A program made the position numbers and the translations under genes. From Bacteroidales bacterium (lineage in GTDB: Bacteria > Bacteroidota > Bacteroidia > Bacteroidales > Lentimicrobiaceae), in contig JAEUTG010000044.1 of the NCBI GenBank assembly GCA_016788045.1, forward strand, positions 1 through 64,000: 64,000 nt of DNA, in the 5' to 3' direction. This document shows positions 27,581 through 37,257 of the stretch, piece after piece (position 1 is the stretch's first letter; every line of letters starts with the position of its first letter). The notes under the pieces are model-generated. The model saw nothing but the letters and a program-made list of their open reading frames with translations. It was not told where the DNA came from and did no database searches.

Positions 27581-27979
27581 ATGAAAAAATCGTTGTTGGT
27601 ATTTCTGGTTGCCGGGCTGGTATTGCTCACAACCTTGCTTTGGTTGGTTAATTCGGTAGGAATGACTGACCTCACAGACACCATTCAGTTTGGTGTGATC
27701 GGACTATTGGTTGCGTTCGCCGTGTTCATCGGGTTCAGACGCCTCAACAGCGAAAGGCGCGGAGAACCTGCTGAAGATGAACTCTCGAAAAGGATCCTTC
27801 AGAAAACCGCTGCCTGGTCATATTACATATCCTTGTACCTGTGGGTTGCCATGATTTACATTAAAGACAGGGTAAACATGGATACCGAGCAGCTATTGGG
27901 CACGGGAATTCTGGGTATGGCTATAACATTTGCTTTATGCTGGCTGGTACTCAATTTCAGGGGAATCCGTCATGAATAA
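27581..27979 (+). CDS. DUF2178-like four-helix membrane protein
   Basis: 132 residues with four hydrophobic segments (about 4-23, 35-52, 80-98 and 108-127) and an acidic loop [13 protein letters not shown] typical of small membrane proteins paired with XRE regulators (DUF2178-like). The ATG at 27581 starts the signal-like [12 protein letters not shown]; an upstream in-frame ATG at 27527 falls in the promoter. It overlaps the following regulator gene by 8 bp. Role unknown; perhaps it modulates the regulator from the membrane. Confidence 0.75.
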   Translation: MKKSLLVFLVAGLVLLTTLLWLVNSVGMTDLTDTIQFGVIGLLVAFAVFIGFRRLNSERRGEPAEDELSKRILQKTAAWSYYISLYLWVAMIYIKDRVNMDTEQLLGTGILGMAITFALCWLVLNFRGIRHE

Positions 27980-28172
27980 CCGGATACGGGAACTAAGGGC
28001 GAGGAACAACATGACCCAGGATGAACTTGCCCGTAGAGTTAATGTCCGGAGGGAAACAATTGTATTTCTTGAGAAAAACAAATACAATCCTTCACTCCGG
28101 TTGGCTTACGATATAGCCAAAGTCTTCGGTACCAGCATCGAGGAGGTATTTCTGTTCGAATCTGAGCCTTAA
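27972..28172 (+). CDS. Small XRE/Cro-type DNA-binding regulator
   Basis: 66 residues forming a complete helix-turn-helix: [20 protein letters not shown] is helices 1-3 and [16 protein letters not shown] the recognition region, ending [16 protein letters not shown]. This is the short Cro-like form with no effector domain. The ATG at 27972 lies inside the end of the membrane protein gene (8 bp overlap), so the two are translationally coupled. It probably represses its own promoter. Confidence 0.9.
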   Translation: MNNRIRELRARNNMTQDELARRVNVRRETIVFLEKNKYNPSLRLAYDIAKVFGTSIEEVFLFESEP

Positions 28173-28222
28173 CCTGCCAGGCTAAAACACTTTGCTGATC
28201 CGGTTTCCGTTTCTTCTCAGGG

Positions 28223-28261
28223 ATTTGGTTATTGGTTTCTGGAAATTGGTTTTTGGAAATT
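28223..28261 (+). repeat. Heptameric intergenic repeat TTGGTTT/TTGGAAA
   Basis: Five consecutive 7-mers (TTGGTTA, TTGGTTT, CTGGAAA, TTGGTTT, TTGGAAA) run from 28225 to 28259 in the gap between the XRE gene and the icmF stop. The period matches that of the other intergenic repeats in the window, but the sequence differs. Confidence 0.7.
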
Positions 28262-28267
28262 AAAAAC

Positions 28268-31200
28268 TCACATATTCCTCCTGTACTGCCCTCCAACCCT
28301 GAACAACTCACGGGTAATCTGGCCCAGGGAGCAGAATTTTACAGCCTCCATCAGCGATTCAAACACATTGCCGTTGGCAGCGGCAGTATGGTGAAGATTC
28401 TTCAGGGCAGCTTCCGCTTCGGGCCGCCAGGTTTTCTGGAGCTGTCCGAGCATCTGAACCTGATAATCTTTTTCCTCTTTTGTTGAACGGATCACCTCTG
28501 AAGGAACAACTGTTGGAGAGCCTTCAGAAGACAGGAAAGTGTTCACCCCCATAATGGGGAGAGATCCGTCGTGTTTGAGTTTCTCATAATACAACGATTC
28601 TTCCTGAATCCGGCTTCGCTGGTACATGGTTTCCATGGCCCCCAGCACCCCTCCCCGTTCGGTGAGACGGTCAAACTCGAGCAACACGGCTTCCTCAACC
28701 AGATCGGTCAGTTCTTCAATGATGAATGATCCCTGCAAGGGATTCTGGTTTTTAGCCAGCCCCAGTTCATGATTGATAATGAGCTGAATGGCCATGGCCC
28801 TTCTTACCGACTCCTCAGTCGGGGTAGTGATGGCTTCATCATAGGCATTGGTGTGCAATGAGTTGCAGTTGTCATAAATGGCATACAGAGCCTGAAGTGT
28901 GGTTCTGATATCGTTAAAGGCGATTTCCTGGGCGTGTAGCGAACGTCCCGAGGTCTGTATGTGGTATTTCAGCATCTGGGAGCGCTCGTTGGCCCCATAC
29001 TTCACCTTCATGGCCTTTGCCCAGATCAGCCGGGCCACACGACCCATCACGGCATATTCCGGATCAATCCCATTGGAAAAGAAAAACGAAAAATTCGGAG
29101 CGAAATCATCAATCTTCATTCCCCTCGACAGATAATATTCTACGTAAGTAAAACCATTGGCCAGGGTTAACGCCAGTTGGGTGATGGGATTGGCCCCGGC
29201 TTCCGCGATGTGATACCCCGATATGGAAACCGAATAAAAGTTCCTGACATTGTTCCGGATAAAATACTCCTGAACATCACCCATTACCTTGAGCGAAAAG
29301 TCGGTTGAAAAAATACAGGTATTCTGTGCCTGATCTTCCTTAAGGATATCTGCCTGAACAGTCCCCCTTACCTTTGAAATGGTGTCAGCCTTAATTTTTT
29401 TATATACCTCTGCCGGAAGCACCTGATCGCCGGTCACCCCCAGCAGCATCAGCCCCAGACCATCATTTCCTTCAGGCAGATTACCCTGATAAGCTGGTCG
29501 TTGTGTGCCCCGCTGTTTATATAAAGCGGCGATTTTTGTTTCAGCTTCAGCTTCCAGACCATGACTCCTGATGTAAAGCTCACATTGCTGGTCAATGGCA
29601 GCATTCATAAAGAAACCTACCAGTGCAGGTGCCGGACCGTTGATGGTCATGCTTACTGAGGTGGCGGCATCTACCAGGTTGAACCCCGAGTAAAGTTTCT
29701 TGGCATCGTCAAGACAGGCTATCGAAACGCCGGCATTGCCGATTTTCCCATAAATATCAGGTCTTACATCCGGGTCGGCACCATAGAGTGTCACAGAATC
29801 AAAGGCAGTTGAAAGCCTGCGGGCAGGCATCCCGGCTGAAACATAGTGAAAACGCTTGTTGGTTCGCTCAGGGCCTCCTTCTCCTGCAAACATGCGGGTG
29901 GGATCCTCATTTTCACGCTTAAACGGATACACACCGGCTGCATAGGGAAATTCACCGGGCACATTCTCGCGGAGGTTCCACTTCAGAATGTCGCCCCATC
30001 CCTTGTAGCGCGGCATCGAAATCTTCGGAATTTTCGAATGGGAAAGTGATACGGTGTGCGTTTCAATGCAGATTTCCTTTCCTCTGACCGTGTACCGGTA
30101 TTCTGCCCTGCTGTAATTGTTTTTCTTTTCTTCCCAGTTCTCAAGAATGCCAATGTTTTGCTCTCCAAGTGACTTTCTGAGCTGTGCTATCTTTGATGCC
30201 AGGCTTTCTGACAATACAGTGCCCTCGTTAATCAGAAGTGTTGATGCTTGCTGCAGCGACTGAAGCTCCTGTGCTTTATCGGCCATTTCTTCAGACAATG
30301 CGTTGTATGCCCTGATGGTTTCCGAGATCTCGGACAGGTAACGCACCCTGGCCGGAGGAATGATCAGGCTCCTGGATTGTTCATCTTCAGCTCCGATGCT
30401 GTAAAGTTGAAACTCCTTACCGGATTTCTGATTGATCAGGCCGATCAGGTGGTTGAACAGCTGATTGACTCCCGTATCGTTAAACTGCGACGCCATGGTT
30501 CCGAAAACCGGAAGTTCGTCTGAACCGGCTTCCCAGAGTTTGTGATTGCGGGCGTATTGTTTTTTAACATCCCTCAGGGCATCGGCAGCTCCGCGCTTGT
30601 CTGATTTATTGATGGCAATAACATCGGCAAAATCGAGCATGTCAATTTTCTCAAGCTGCGATGCCGCGCCATATTCTGGTGTCATCACATAGAGAGAAAG
30701 GTCAGCATAATCCACAATCTCGGTGTCGCTTTGCCCGATGCCGGAGCTTTCGAGGATAATCAGGTCAAATCCGGCATTTTTTACGATACACACCGCATCG
30801 CTGATATACTTTGACAAGGCGAGGTTGGCCTGACGGGTGGCCATGCTGCGCATAAAGACATCCGGGCTATTGATGGCATTCATGCGGATACGGTCGCCCA
30901 GCAGGGCACCACCGCTTTTTCTCCGGGTTGGATCAACCGAAAGGATGGCCATGCGTTTTCCGGGATTGGCCTGCAGAAACCGTCTGACCAGTTCGTCTAC
31001 CAGCGATGATTTCCCGGCACCGCCGGTACCGGTGATTCCTAGCACGGGGACTGATATTCCGGCACAGTTTTTATTCAATTCCCCTGTCAGTTCTTTTACT
31101 TTTTCAGGATGGTTTTCGGCCAGGGTAATGAGGGAGGCCAGGGTCCGGTAATTGCCGTTGTGCAGTTCCTCCGGTTTGATTTCTGTTAAACTGCCGACCT

Positions 31201-31636
31201 CAAAATCCGATTTGCGCAGCAGATCATTGATCATGCCCTGCAAACCCATCTGCCGCCCGTCATCCGGTGAATAAATCCGGGCAATGCCATACTGATGCAG
31301 TTCTTCAATCTCATGCGGAAGGATGACCCCACCGCCACCACCGAAGATCTTTATGTGTCCGCAGCCTGCTTCTTTAAGCAAATCACACATATATTTGAAA
31401 TATTCCATATGCCCGCCCTGGTAAGAGGTGATGGCGATGGCCTGCACATCTTCCTGAATGGCGCACTGTACCACTTCCTGCACTGAGCGGTCGTGGCCCA
31501 GATGAATCACTTCTGCACCCGACGACTGGAGAATCCGGCGCATAACATTGATGGAAGCATCGTGACCATCGAAGAGTGAGGCGGCTGTAACGATGCGGAT
31601 GTGATTTACGGGTTTGTAAACGGTAGTTTCCTGCAT
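28268..31636 (-). CDS. icmF: Fused isobutyryl-CoA mutase IcmF
   Basis: 1122 residues in the order typical of IcmF. First comes a B12-binding domain (about 10-145; [14 protein letters not shown] carries the lower-ligand His). Then a MeaB-like G-protein chaperone (P-loop [10 protein letters not shown] near residue 210, later [14 protein letters not shown]). The large mutase domain follows from about 550 ([33 protein letters not shown]). It interconverts isobutyryl-CoA and butyryl-CoA (or pivalyl/isovaleryl pairs) using adenosylcobalamin, with GTP-dependent cofactor loading. No B12 riboswitch was seen upstream. It stands alone, in the cytosol. Assignment to IcmF rather than methylmalonyl-CoA mutase rests on the fused order and length. 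Confidence 0.93.
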   Translation of the reverse strand: MQETTVYKPVNHIRIVTAASLFDGHDASINVMRRILQSSGAEVIHLGHDRSVQEVVQCAIQEDVQAIAITSYQGGHMEYFKYMCDLLKEAGCGHIKIFGGGGGVILPHEIEELHQYGIARIYSPDDGRQMGLQGMINDLLRKSDFEVGSLTEIKPEELHNGNYRTLASLITLAENHPEKVKELTGELNKNCAGISVPVLGITGTGGAGKSSLVDELVRRFLQANPGKRMAILSVDPTRRKSGGALLGDRIRMNAINSPDVFMRSMATRQANLALSKYISDAVCIVKNAGFDLIILESSGIGQSDTEIVDYADLSLYVMTPEYGAASQLEKIDMLDFADVIAINKSDKRGAADALRDVKKQYARNHKLWEAGSDELPVFGTMASQFNDTGVNQLFNHLIGLINQKSGKEFQLYSIGAEDEQSRSLIIPPARVRYLSEISETIRAYNALSEEMADKAQELQSLQQASTLLINEGTVLSESLASKIAQLRKSLGEQNIGILENWEEKKNNYSRAEYRYTVRGKEICIETHTVSLSHSKIPKISMPRYKGWGDILKWNLRENVPGEFPYAAGVYPFKRENEDPTRMFAGEGGPERTNKRFHYVSAGMPARRLSTAFDSVTLYGADPDVRPDIYGKIGNAGVSIACLDDAKKLYSGFNLVDAATSVSMTINGPAPALVGFFMNAAIDQQCELYIRSHGLEAEAETKIAALYKQRGTQRPAYQGNLPEGNDGLGLMLLGVTGDQVLPAEVYKKIKADTISKVRGTVQADILKEDQAQNTCIFSTDFSLKVMGDVQEYFIRNNVRNFYSVSISGYHIAEAGANPITQLALTLANGFTYVEYYLSRGMKIDDFAPNFSFFFSNGIDPEYAVMGRVARLIWAKAMKVKYGANERSQMLKYHIQTSGRSLHAQEIAFNDIRTTLQALYAIYDNCNSLHTNAYDEAITTPTEESVRRAMAIQLIINHELGLAKNQNPLQGSFIIEELTDLVEEAVLLEFDRLTERGGVLGAMETMYQRSRIQEESLYYEKLKHDGSLPIMGVNTFLSSEGSPTVVPSEVIRSTKEEKDYQVQMLGQLQKTWRPEAEAALKNLHHTAAANGNVFESLMEAVKFCSLGQITRELFRVGGQYRRNM

Positions 31637-32463
31637 GGGGAATATTTAAATAAGTAAATATATCGGGTGGAAAGATAATAAAGAATCGCGCAATGACGCA
31701 AAGACTCAGGGATTTTTTTAGACCGGATCTATGGTTGTCAGCTGAACAGGGAGAATCCTGTTGCTGCCAGGCCGACTGGTAAAAACAAATTTCTTGCGAA
31801 ATGCTCCTGCTATACAATTCCAAAAACATAACCATTCAGGATTCTATTCCCGAAAAGTTATAACTTTACGGGAATGCGTCTCTCTGAAGGGTTGGATCAG
31901 ATTCGCAATCGGTCAGCCTGATACTTGATTATCAATACATTGCCGGGATGAGGTGTTGCAGGAAATCCCATCAACCGGATTTACAGTTTTTAACATTGAA
32001 TCCTCTCCGAAAACTGTTTTTTCGACACCAAACCACAAAAACACAAAACTGTCTGCTTGACGCAGTCATGCAGGAATTCACCAATTTTAATGTGATGAAA
32101 TACAATACTTTGTGTAAATTGGTGTCCTGGTGCCTTGGTGTCAAATCTTCATTTTTGACTTTTCGGAGCAGGCTCAACATTAATTATGTGGCATTGATTC
32201 CCTTCTGATTCAGTTGGAGTAAACCCGGAAATTCATTCCTGCAACGACACGATTTCAGGCAGATTATCTGCCGGGTGCACCTTCTCATGAGTCAGCACAG
32301 AAAATTCTTCCCCGGGCAACACTTTATCCCAGGCAAATCGCTGATTCAGCTTTCTGCCGATAAGGGAAATCAGGCTGCTAAAATATTCATCAACCAATAT
32401 CCCAATCCCCGTAAAATTGGTTAGGTTTGCATTGAACTACAAATCCATTTAATATCCCAGCCT
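31637..32463. other. Long intergenic region with palindromic repeat
   Basis: About 830 bp between the icmF start and the carboxypeptidase gene. It holds a large imperfect palindrome (see the repeat entry) and a candidate -7 element TAGGTTTG at 32422-32429 for the carboxypeptidase, without a clear -33. Short ORFs here translate the repeat and show no protein character. Confidence 0.6.
31991..32190. repeat. Imperfect palindromic intergenic element with CACCAA-type repeats
   Basis: The outer arms CTCCGAAAA (32005-32013) and TTTTCGGAG (32160-32168) are perfect inverted repeats. Flanks outside them (TTAACATTGA against the complement of TCAACATTAA) are also similar. Inside, GACACCAAACCACAAAAACAC (32024-32044) faces GGTGTCCTGGTGCCTTGGTGTC (32121-32142) on the other strand. 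An inner pair CACCAATTT/AAATTGGTG (32079-32087 and 32116-32124) forms a second stem. It has the look of a small non-coding mobile or regulatory element. Confidence 0.7.
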
Positions 32464-34827
32464 ATGAAACGTATTCTTACCCTTCTTCTTCTGCTTGCAT
32501 TCACCACTGTTATGGCCCAGCAGGAGAAATACCGGCAGGTTAAAATCCGGATTTCACCAGACCAGCTTCAAACAATTGCCAGGGCAGGCATTGCAACCGA
32601 TGCCGGTTTTTACAGCCAGAAGGAAGGCACATACACCGTGGCGTTAAACACGTCAGAATTCGGTAAAATTCAGCAGCTTGGCCTTGATTATACTGTTGAA
32701 ATAGAGGATCTGGAGTCCTATTATGCTTCGCGAAATGCCGGTTTTGACCCTGAAACTGTTAAGCAGGAAGCCATGCGCGCAGTCTCTGATTATCCGGTAC
32801 CGGCAAACTTCACCCTGGGATCGTGCGGAGGATTCAGTACCATCGATCAATGCTATGCCCATCTCGACAATATGGCGGCTCTGTTTCCTGATCTGATAAC
32901 CGCAAAACAGCCTGTTTCAACCACCACCACCATCAACGGGTTACCGGTGTATTATGTAAAGATCTCTGACAATCCGAACGAAACAGAAAATGAACCTCAG
33001 GTGCTTTACACAGGCATGCATCACGCCCGCGAACCCATCGGCATGCAGCACCTCCTGTATTTTATGTACTATCTGCTTGAAAATTACAGCATCAATGACG
33101 AAGTACAGCAATTAGTCGACAATACTGAATTGTACATAGTTCCGATTATGAATGTTGACGGTTATCAGTACAACATCAATACTCAACCCAATGGCGGCGG
33201 CATGTGGCGGAAAAACCGCCGCAACAATGGTGACGGATCATACGGGGTTGACCTGAACAGAAATTACGGATTTTTCTGGGGCTATGACGATGAAGGATCC
33301 TCACCATATCCTTCCGATGACACCTACCGGGGAACTGCTGCTTTTTCTGAACCAGAAACCCAGATGATGAAGGAGTTCTGCGAAACACATGATTTTAAGA
33401 TTGCACTCAACTACCACAGCTATTCCAACCTGCTGCTGTACCCCTGGGGATATGTTGAAACAACCTGCCCCGACGATATGGTGTTTGCTGAGTATTCGCG
33501 CCGGATGACAGCCGACAACCAGTATACCTACGGACCGGGAAGCACCACCATCTATCCTTCAAACGGTGGTTCCGACGACTGGATGTACGGTGAGCAGAGC
33601 ACCAAGAATAAAATTCTCTCCTACACGCCGGAGGTGGGAGGAAACGGGGACGGTTTCTGGCCGCAGTCATCCCGGATTATCCCGCTATGTCAGGAAAACA
33701 TGCTGCAGAGTATACTGGCTGCCCGTTTCTCTGGAACCTATGCTGAAATTGTGGACAACACCCCGCTGATTGTTCCGGACAAAAGCTACAATGTTCATTT
33801 TTCATTGACCCGACTGGGACAAACCGATGGAACTTATACTGTTTCACTCGAGCCCCTGGGTGATGAATTTGCCGAAACCGGAAACCCGGTGGTTTTTGAA
33901 AACCTTGCAGTTCTCCAGTCCAAAGTTGATTCCATATCATTCCTGTTAAGTGACGGGGTTAAAAGCGGCGATACCCTGCGTTATGTGCTCATACTGGATG
34001 ACGGATTTTCGGTTACCCGCGACACCATTGAACGGTATTTCGGGACACCGGTAGTGGTCTTCTCTGATGATCTCCCTGATCTCGAAAACTGGACCGGCGG
34101 CTGGGGCCTGTACGGGATGTTCCCCTGGTCAGCACCCTATTCCATGGCTGATTCACCATCAGGAAACTATTCGAACAACACCAACAGTTCAACAACCTTT
34201 TTACAGAGTGTTTCGCTGGCGAATGCTTCGGTAGCGGTATTGAATTTTTGGGCCCGGTGGAAAACAGAAGCTGGCTTTGATTATGTACAACTTAAAATCT
34301 CCACCAACAACGGCAGCACCTGGACCCCGTTGGCCGGGAAATACACCCACCCCGGAAGTGATAACCAGACACCCGGACCAGTGTACGACGGAATCATGAA
34401 TTCATGGGTTAAGGAAGAAATTAACCTTAGTCAGTACGCCGGGCAGAACATCAAACTCCGCTTCACCCTGCGCAGTGATGGCGGGGTGGTTGCCGATGGC
34501 TTCTTCTTCGACGACCTGACGGTCACCATCATAGATGTAACAACAGGGTTATCTCCTTCGCAAACTGTTCAGGAAGTCTATCTTTCAGATCCGGTTCCGA
34601 ATCCGGCATCCGCAAAAGTCCGTTTCAGCACTGGCTGCCCGGTTTCTGCTGCCAATGCCCGCCTGGTTGTCGCTGGTACTGAAGGTAAAGAACTGATATC
34701 TATGCCTGTTTCAGCAGGAAATCACGAATCCCTGATAGATGTTTCATCACTCAGCCCGGGCTTGTATTTTTGTTCGCTTGTTGTCAGCAATCAGATCATT
34801 GCAACAAAGAAACTGATCAAACTGTAA
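32464..34827 (+). CDS. T9SS-exported M14 zinc carboxypeptidase
   Basis: 787 residues. A signal peptide (1-19) and a propeptide of about 100 residues precede a full M14 metallocarboxypeptidase domain (about 125-430). The zinc ligands are in GMHHAREPIG (HxxE) and the His of ALNYHSY; GVDLNRNYGF is the substrate-binding motif and TPEVGG holds the catalytic Glu. A beta-sandwich jelly-roll domain (about 540-700) and a T9SS type A tail (VPNPASAKVRFS ... GLYFCSLVV) end the protein. It should be secreted or surface-bound and remove C-terminal residues from peptides. A strong terminator follows; the gene is monocistronic. Confidence 0.94.
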   Translation: MKRILTLLLLLAFTTVMAQQEKYRQVKIRISPDQLQTIARAGIATDAGFYSQKEGTYTVALNTSEFGKIQQLGLDYTVEIEDLESYYASRNAGFDPETVKQEAMRAVSDYPVPANFTLGSCGGFSTIDQCYAHLDNMAALFPDLITAKQPVSTTTTINGLPVYYVKISDNPNETENEPQVLYTGMHHAREPIGMQHLLYFMYYLLENYSINDEVQQLVDNTELYIVPIMNVDGYQYNINTQPNGGGMWRKNRRNNGDGSYGVDLNRNYGFFWGYDDEGSSPYPSDDTYRGTAAFSEPETQMMKEFCETHDFKIALNYHSYSNLLLYPWGYVETTCPDDMVFAEYSRRMTADNQYTYGPGSTTIYPSNGGSDDWMYGEQSTKNKILSYTPEVGGNGDGFWPQSSRIIPLCQENMLQSILAARFSGTYAEIVDNTPLIVPDKSYNVHFSLTRLGQTDGTYTVSLEPLGDEFAETGNPVVFENLAVLQSKVDSISFLLSDGVKSGDTLRYVLILDDGFSVTRDTIERYFGTPVVVFSDDLPDLENWTGGWGLYGMFPWSAPYSMADSPSGNYSNNTNSSTTFLQSVSLANASVAVLNFWARWKTEAGFDYVQLKISTNNGSTWTPLAGKYTHPGSDNQTPGPVYDGIMNSWVKEEINLSQYAGQNIKLRFTLRSDGGVVADGFFFDDLTVTIIDVTTGLSPSQTVQEVYLSDPVPNPASAKVRFSTGCPVSAANARLVVAGTEGKELISMPVSAGNHESLIDVSSLSPGLYFCSLVVSNQIIATKKLIKL

Positions 34828-34843
34828 GGTTTATCATTGCACC

Positions 34844-34876
34844 AAAAAGGGATAGCCTGTAAGCTATCCCTTTTTT
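34844..34876 (+). terminator. Rho-independent terminator after the carboxypeptidase gene
   Basis: The stem AAAAAGGGATAGC (34844-34856) pairs perfectly with GCTATCCCTTTTT (34863-34875) around a 6-nt loop, giving a 13-bp hairpin with A/T flanks. The T run follows on both strands, so it may act in both directions. Confidence 0.9.
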
Positions 34877-34936
34877 AATGCCCTTATTTTCAACCTGTAC
34901 TTCCGCAACTACCTGATTCAGGGCGGGTTAAGTTAG

Positions 34937-35674
34937 TTATCCCAGCTCACTGATCCTTTGCAGGCGTTCCTGGTCAACTACTTTGATGGATTTCCCGTCA
35001 ATTACAATCAACCCGTCGTCGGTGAATTTTTTCAGCATCCGGATTACCGTCTCCGAACTCATGCCAGACAATTCGGCCAGATCTTTTCGCGATAATGGTA
35101 AATCAAACTCAGATTGCTTGAAAACCCTGTTAGCCAGACACAGAATGATATCGGCCATACGACCAAAGGCCTGTTTATGGGTAAGGCAGAAAAACCTGCC
35201 GTAAATCTGTACACTGTTTGCACTCAGTATATTAATCACCTCCTTGGCAAATTCAGCATTGGTGCTGACCAGCTTACGAAACACATTTACATCAATCTGC
35301 TTGATGTCGGAATCAATGTAAGCCATGGCTGAATACTGGTAGGTATTGAGATCCTCTGAAAGGGATGTCAGCCCCAGCAGGTTTTTCGGAGGGATGATTT
35401 TCAGAACAAGTGAATTAACCCCATCATCGAGAAACGCTTTGGCCAGACCGCTTTCAACAAACATCACATGCGAAACAAACCCTCCTTTTTTGCAGATTAA
35501 TTCACGTCTTTTATACTTGATTATCACTGAATTGGCATTCAGGTAATCCAGTTCATCCGGGGTCAGTTTCTCAAAACATCTGCAAACATGAGAACTTATC
35601 GTACAACTTGAACCTTCAAAACTCATCTTTTCCATCATAGGTCTCCTCTCTGAGCAAAAGTAATAATTAATCAT
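34937..35674 (-). CDS. Crp/Fnr-family transcriptional regulator
   Basis: Up to 245 residues; the ATG at 35635 (MMEKM) is an alternative start. A cyclic-nucleotide-binding-like beta-roll spans about 40-150. The winged helix at the C-terminus has a recognition helix SRKDLAELSGMSSETVIRML. There are N-terminal cysteines at CTISSHVCRC and more at ICKKGG and RFFCLTHKQ, which could hold an FNR-like iron-sulfur cluster, though the spacing is not that of E. coli FNR. It is divergent from the multiheme cytochrome gene with 172 bp between, so it is a plausible regulator of the anaerobic sulfur genes that follow. Confidence 0.88.
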   Translation of the reverse strand: MINYYFCSERRPMMEKMSFEGSSCTISSHVCRCFEKLTPDELDYLNANSVIIKYKRRELICKKGGFVSHVMFVESGLAKAFLDDGVNSLVLKIIPPKNLLGLTSLSEDLNTYQYSAMAYIDSDIKQIDVNVFRKLVSTNAEFAKEVINILSANSVQIYGRFFCLTHKQAFGRMADIILCLANRVFKQSEFDLPLSRKDLAELSGMSSETVIRMLKKFTDDGLIVIDGKSIKVVDQERLQRISELG

Positions 35675-35846
35675 ATAAATAACTGTTACAGATCAGTTTC
35701 TTAACCAACTTATAGCAAAATATATACAGACGGATGCCTGCTGTTAAATGGTTAACAATGATTTGAAAAATTTAATCTTTGTTGACCAGTAAAGCAATCC
35801 GGGTAAAGTCCTGATTATAAGTATTTACTAATATAACTAACTTGAT

Positions 35847-37211
35847 ATGAAACTACTTACAAAACCACTGAGCGCAATCAGTCTCCTTGCCATCACAATA
35901 TTTTTACTTGTTTTTGCCGCAGGATGTGATAAAGACACCCCTCAGTCAGGGGAAGAAACATCCGTTGCATCGTGTGAAGGCTGTCACACCAATTATGCGC
36001 ATCTGCAGAAAGTATACTCCCCCGATACGGCTATCGTAGGTGGTGGTTGCGGTGGAGAGGCTCCTCACTATGAGCCTTACGATCGTGTTTTTATGGGGGG
36101 CGATGGTTACAAGGAGTATAAAAAATCAGGGCATTATAAGATAGGTTGCGTTGGTTGCCATAATGGTACTGACAATACGGAAGATAAGAAACTGGCCCAT
36201 TCCGGTGATTTCATCAGGCATCCGTCGATGGTTGCCGATGTAAAATGCGGAACCTGCCATCAGGAAATCGTAAAAAATTTTGAAACCAGTATTCACAATG
36301 GAACAGGGCAGAAGCGGAAAGTAACCATCAGAAGCGGTTTGAACGGACACGAAGATTTCGACAAACTACCCCAGCACCAGATTGAAGGGTACAATGCCAA
36401 TTGCGCAACCTGCCATGGTACCTGCGGCAACTGTCACATCGTAAGGCCTTTGGCCGGCGGTGGCGGATTGGCAAAAGGTCATATGTTTACCAAAACTCCC
36501 GATATGGTTACCGGTTGTGTAGTATGCCACAGCTCAAGGGGAGGTCATGCATACCTCGGAGTTGCCGCCGGAACAAAACCTGATGTGCATTTCTCTGAAA
36601 GCGGATTCAGCTGCCTCGACTGCCATAGCGGTGCAGAATTGCATGGTAATGGTAAACCGGTTAACCAGCGTTATGCCTATACCGAACTTCCCAAGTGCAG
36701 CGATTGCCATTCAGGGGTCGAGACATCCAATTCGTTCCACTCCATGCATTACAATGACTTTAACTGCCAGGTTTGTCATTCACAGGACTATAACAACTGC
36801 GGCAGTTGCCACGTGCATGGCGAGGGCGCGAGAATTCCTTCGTACCTCGGATTTAAAATTGCTGTGAATCCCATTCCTGACATCAAACAGGGATTTGATT
36901 TCACACTTGTCAGACGTACCCTGGCAGCCCCCGACAACTGGGAAAAATACGATGTTGCTGAATATGCCAACTTCGATGCCTTCCCAACCTACAATTTCAC
37001 AACTCCCCACAACATCCTGAGGTGGACTTCGAGAACCAAGGTTTCCGATGGGAAATCCTGCTCATCGAACTGTCACATCAGAAACGAGAACGGCGCACTG
37101 ATCAATTATGACCTTTACCTTTTTGAAACAGACCTGCTAGAATGGGAAAAGAAAGCCTCTGAGGGAATTGTTGTTGACAATCATTTACCGGCTTCATGGT
37201 TCACAAGATAG
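35847..37211 (+). CDS. Multiheme cytochrome c lipoprotein
   Basis: 454 residues. The lipobox is VFAAGC (Cys27). I count ten CxxCH heme motifs (CEGCH, CVGCH, CGTCH, CATCH, CGNCH, CVVCH, CLDCH, CSDCH, CQVCH, CGSCH) and one CxxxCH-type motif, CSSNCH, near the end, so up to eleven hemes. It is an outer- or periplasmic-side electron carrier or terminal reductase. I cannot assign the substrate, but the next gene encodes a double rhodanese lipoprotein with 46 bp between, which points to sulfur chemistry. It has the Crp/Fnr gene upstream on the opposite strand. Confidence 0.92.
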   Translation: MKLLTKPLSAISLLAITIFLLVFAAGCDKDTPQSGEETSVASCEGCHTNYAHLQKVYSPDTAIVGGGCGGEAPHYEPYDRVFMGGDGYKEYKKSGHYKIGCVGCHNGTDNTEDKKLAHSGDFIRHPSMVADVKCGTCHQEIVKNFETSIHNGTGQKRKVTIRSGLNGHEDFDKLPQHQIEGYNANCATCHGTCGNCHIVRPLAGGGGLAKGHMFTKTPDMVTGCVVCHSSRGGHAYLGVAAGTKPDVHFSESGFSCLDCHSGAELHGNGKPVNQRYAYTELPKCSDCHSGVETSNSFHSMHYNDFNCQVCHSQDYNNCGSCHVHGEGARIPSYLGFKIAVNPIPDIKQGFDFTLVRRTLAAPDNWEKYDVAEYANFDAFPTYNFTTPHNILRWTSRTKVSDGKSCSSNCHIRNENGALINYDLYLFETDLLEWEKKASEGIVVDNHLPASWFTR

Positions 37212-37257
37212 ATTAACAAACCAAAATAAATAACAAACACTAACCAAAACCAAAAAA

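Noticed and set aside
31637..31800. B12 riboswitch upstream of icmF
   Set aside because: I could not find a B12-box or the expected helices; the region is short AT-rich sequence.
31948..32208. Short ORFs on both strands in the icmF-carboxypeptidase gap
   Set aside because: They translate the two arms of the palindrome and repeat tracts and resemble no protein.
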